Shown here in pieces: positions 5,755 through 7,494 of a stretch of DNA of 7,494 nt. The translations under genes and the position numbers were made by a program. The stretch is from JBBKXP01 sp038251315 (GTDB taxonomy: Bacteria > Pseudomonadota > Alphaproteobacteria > Rhodobacterales > Rhodobacteraceae), in NCBI GenBank assembly GCA_038251315.1, contig JBBSBK010000128.1, positions 1 to 7,494 of the forward strand. The letters run 5' to 3'. The number at the start of each line of letters is the position of its first letter. The first letter of the stretch is position 1. The notes beneath the pieces are model-generated. The model searched no databases, was not told the origin of the DNA, and saw nothing but the letters and a program-made list of their open reading frames with translations.

Positions 5755-6037
5755 GCCTAAGGTTTATCCGATACTTAAATGATTTGATGCCCCTCGGCTG
5801 CCTCGATTGTTACACTCGGCGGTATCCAAGGCGCGAAAACAATGTGGTCTTGAAAACGAGGCTTATCTGTCAGGACAGTCTCGAGTCGGAGACGTCTCGA
5901 TCGAATGTCATTGTAGAAGTATACCGAAGCGTTGCGACGCTGGCTTGTTTCATATAGCATCGGCAACGAGTCATGTCCGAGTTTGCCCATTTCCCTTGCC
6001 CTGACGATGCGCGCCAGAAGCCGCTGCGAGATGAGTG
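5755..6037. other. Low-GC stretch downstream of tRNA-Gln with no confident gene
   Basis: I counted 119 G or C in 240 bases for 5761-6000, about 50%, against roughly 62-65% in flanking rows. No open frame here looks like a recognised protein. The longest (minus strand, 5775-6086, 103 codons from a TTG) would have to translate through the cytochrome terminator and has no visible ribosome site. Small palindromes are present: CTGTC-AG-GACAG (5867-5878) and GAGACGTCTC (5889-5898). The stretch could be a decayed gene or the remnant of an insertion at the tRNA 3' end, but no repeated copy of the tRNA end, integrase or transposase is seen. Confidence 0.5.
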
Positions 6038-6071
6038 AAAAGGCCGCGCCATCGTCACCGATGCGCGGCCT
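6038..6071 (-). terminator. Rho-independent terminator of the cytochrome c gene
   Basis: Arms 6059-6071 (CGATGCGCGGCCT) and 6041-6054 pair over 13 bp with a single bulged base and a four-base loop (6055-6058). Read on the minus strand, the GC-rich stem is followed by TTTT (6041-6038; the first T also closes the stem). It begins 22 bases after the cytochrome stop codon, the normal place for an intrinsic terminator. Confidence 0.88.
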
Positions 6072-6092
6072 GATCTGAACTGTCAAAGCGGC

Positions 6093-6578
6093 TTAGTTGC
6101 TGGCCGGCGCCTCTTCGGTGGTTGCGTCGGCGCCCATCGCTGAGTCGCCCTCGGCAGGCGTCGCAAAGGTGGCAAGGAAGGCATAGACATCGATCGCATC
6201 CTGCTCGTCGCGCAACTGGAATGCCATCTTGCCGCGGGCGCGACGGTTATTCAGCACCTCGCGCAGGAAATCGGTGGGGTTCTGGACGTATTTCACGAAA
6301 TTCTCTTCTTCCCAGACCACACCGGTTTCACCGTAGGCGACCATATCCTCGCCATAATTGAATTCGGGATATGTGCCGGGCTGACGGCCCACAGCGTGAA
6401 ACAGGTTAGGGCCGACATGGGCGTTACGTCCGGCCAGAACATCGCCCGCCTCGTTCTGGATCACGTGGCAGGCCACGCACTGGCGGCCAAAGATCGCTTC
6501 GCCGTTGGCGGCGTCGCCTTCGGCGAAGGCTGGCACGGCCAGCAGGGTCATCGCGGTGGCAAGTCCTGTAAGCTTCAT
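6093..6578 (-). CDS. Periplasmic class I cytochrome c (c2/c550 type)
   Basis: Soluble electron carrier of the periplasm, expected to shuttle electrons from the bc1 complex to a terminal oxidase or other acceptor. The 161 residues start with a signal peptide (1-19, ending VPAFA before Glu20). One heme c site is present, CVACH (34-38), with His38 as the proximal ligand; Met118 in RGKMAF (116-120) is the likely sixth ligand. HVGPNLFHAVGR (54-65), which includes the conserved PNL, and FNYGEDM (73-79) match the cytochrome c2/c550 pattern of alphaproteobacteria, including the insertion between the heme site and PNL. The last 20 or so residues (140-161) are acidic and Ala/Glu-rich, probably flexible. 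A GGGAGAG ribosome site lies six bases upstream of the ATG. It follows hemA in the same direction with 105 bases between and ends in a strong terminator. The exact redox partner cannot be told from sequence. Confidence 0.93.
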   Translation of the reverse strand: MKLTGLATAMTLLAVPAFAEGDAANGEAIFGRQCVACHVIQNEAGDVLAGRNAHVGPNLFHAVGRQPGTYPEFNYGEDMVAYGETGVVWEEENFVKYVQNPTDFLREVLNNRRARGKMAFQLRDEQDAIDVYAFLATFATPAEGDSAMGADATTEEAPASN

Positions 6579-6584
6579 TGAGTT

Positions 6585-6591
6585 CTCTCCC
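6585..6591 (-). promoter_or_regulatory. Ribosome binding site of the cytochrome c gene
   Basis: The minus strand reads GGGAGAG, then six bases, then the ATG at 6576-6578. It supports this start and hence the signal peptide. Confidence 0.7.
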
Positions 6592-6629
6592 GATTCTGTC
6601 CTGCGGCAGGTCGCGCCGCGTCTGGATGG

Positions 6630-6657
6630 AGTTTAGCCCGACGCTTGTGGCCGTCCA
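6630..6657 (-). promoter_or_regulatory. Weak candidate promoter of the cytochrome c gene
   Basis: On the minus strand TGGACG (6657-6652) and TAAACT (6635-6630) are 16 bases apart and match the -35 and -10 consensus at 4/6 each. This would put transcription start near 6623, about 45 bases before the start codon. No hemA terminator is visible in the 105-base gap, so cotranscription with hemA is an alternative. Confidence 0.28.
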
Positions 6658-6683
6658 GCCCCCTGCACCGAAAGGTGAGCGAT

Positions 6684-7494
6684 CTAGGCCACCGCCCGCG
6701 CAACGGCGCATTGTTTCCACAGCACGGTCAGCGCGTTCATCAAATGGTCGATGTCGGCATCCGAATGCAGCGGCGACGGGGTGAAGCGCAACCGTTCGGT
6801 CCCTTTGGGCACCGTGGGATAGTTGATCGGCTGCACGTAGATGCCGAATTGGTCCATCAGGTAATCGGCGAGCATCCGGCATTTGACCGGATCCTTGATC
6901 AGGACCGGCACGATATGGCTGTCGTTCTTCATGTGCGGGATGCCTGCACGGTCAAGGGCGGCGCGGAACCGCGCGACCTGACGGCGTTGCTGCTGACGTT
7001 CGACATCGCTGACCTTGAGGTGCGCGATCGACGCCCGCGCCGCTGCGGCGATGGCGGGTGGCAGGGCCGTCGTAAAGATGAACCCAGAGGCGAAGCTGCG
7101 GATGAAGTCGCACAAGGCCACCGATCCGGTGATGTAGCCACCGACGACGCCGAAGGCCTTGCCCAGCGTTCCCTCGATCAGGGTGATCCGGTCGGCCACG
7201 CCATCGCGTTCGCTGACGCCACCACCGCGCGGGCCATAGAGGCCAACACCGTGCACTTCGTCGAGGTACGTCATCGCGCCGTATTTTTCGGCCACTTCGA
7301 CGATCTGGCGGATCGGGGCGATGTCGCCGTCCATCGAATAGACCGATTCGAAGGCGACAATCTTGGGCGTGTTGGCGGGCAGTGCCTGCAACTTAGCCTC
7401 GAGGTCGGCCACGTCGTTGTGTTTCCACAGAACCTTGGCCGCGCGGCTGTGCCGGATGCCTTCGATCATGCTCGCGTGGTTGCCCGCGTCCGAC
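6684..7494 (-). CDS. hemA: 5-aminolevulinate synthase, C-terminal 269 residues (partial)
   Basis: Pyridoxal-phosphate enzyme (EC 2.3.1.37) that condenses glycine with succinyl-CoA to 5-aminolevulinate, the first step of the C4 route to heme found in alphaproteobacteria and mitochondria. The frame enters from the right edge at SDAGNHASMIEGIR, a segment typical of this enzyme. In visible-residue numbering it has FESVYSMDGD (48-57), the cofactor Asp78 and His81 in LDEVHGVGLYGPRGGG, the Schiff-base Lys112 in EGTLGKAFG, TTALPPAIAA, and the C-terminal signature YVQPINYPTVPKGTERLRFTPSP. These last motifs separate it from the related 2-amino-3-ketobutyrate CoA ligase and 8-amino-7-oxononanoate synthase. 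The family is about 400-407 residues, so some 135-140 N-terminal residues lie outside. Nothing suggests damage. It is followed in the same direction by a cytochrome c gene. Confidence 0.97.
   Translation of the reverse strand, partial: SDAGNHASMIEGIRHSRAAKVLWKHNDVADLEAKLQALPANTPKIVAFESVYSMDGDIAPIRQIVEVAEKYGAMTYLDEVHGVGLYGPRGGGVSERDGVADRITLIEGTLGKAFGVVGGYITGSVALCDFIRSFASGFIFTTALPPAIAAAARASIAHLKVSDVERQQQRRQVARFRAALDRAGIPHMKNDSHIVPVLIKDPVKCRMLADYLMDQFGIYVQPINYPTVPKGTERLRFTPSPLHSDADIDHLMNALTVLWKQCAVARAVA

Noticed and set aside
5694..5957. 87-codon plus-strand frame starting inside tRNA-Gln
   Set aside because: Its start lies in the tRNA and its translation has no recognisable character.
5775..6086. 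103-codon minus-strand frame as a real gene
   Set aside because: Starts with TTG, has no ribosome site and would run through the terminator hairpin of the cytochrome gene. Kept only as part of the unexplained low-GC stretch.
6424..6882. 152-codon minus-strand frame across the end of hemA and start of the cytochrome gene
   Set aside because: Reads out of frame through both genes and ignores their clear motifs.
1..7494. CRISPR array, insertion sequence, toxin-antitoxin or defence genes
   Set aside because: No regularly spaced repeats, terminal inverted repeats, transposase motifs or defence-type domains were seen on either strand.

Overview
The window looks like chromosomal DNA of a Rhodobacterales (roseobacter-type) alphaproteobacterium. 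The support is a 5-aminolevulinate synthase of the C4 heme pathway, a c2/c550-type cytochrome c, proteins of strongly alphaproteobacterial character and a GC-rich coding sequence. Genus or species cannot be named from the sequence alone.

Layout. (1) Positions 1-720, minus strand: N-terminal half of an NhaD-type Na+/H+ antiporter, running off the left edge. (2) Positions 721-1062: a divergent intergenic region holding four copies of the pattern GTC-N4-GAC and a plausible promoter for the operon to its right. (3) Positions 1063-4221, plus strand: a tightly overlapping set, kpsT-like ABC ATPase, kpsE-like polysaccharide co-polymerase with a long N-terminal extension, and kdsA (Kdo-8-phosphate synthase, metal-dependent type). 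Together they point to export of a Kdo-anchored (group 2/3-like) capsular polysaccharide: KdsA makes the Kdo precursor, the ATPase energises export, and the KpsE-like protein spans the periplasm. No permease (KpsM) or outer-membrane/periplasmic partner (KpsD) lies in the window. (4) Positions 4281-5603, plus strand: an MscS-family channel with a signal peptide and an N-terminal BON domain. (5) Positions 5680-5754: tRNA-Gln(UUG). (6) Positions 5755-6037: a gene-poor stretch of about 50% GC, clearly lower than its flanks, of unknown nature. (7) Positions 6038-7494, minus strand: hemA (partial, running off the right edge) followed by a secreted cytochrome c gene that ends in a strong intrinsic terminator. 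hemA supplies the first committed heme precursor and the next gene encodes a heme protein.

Most of the window is ordinary housekeeping or envelope biology. The best candidates for something less described are the unusual nucleotide-binding motifs of the KpsT-like ATPase, the repeat-bearing cytoplasmic extension of the KpsE-like protein, the BON-MscS fusion, and the repeated GTC-N4-GAC sites between nhaD and the capsule genes.
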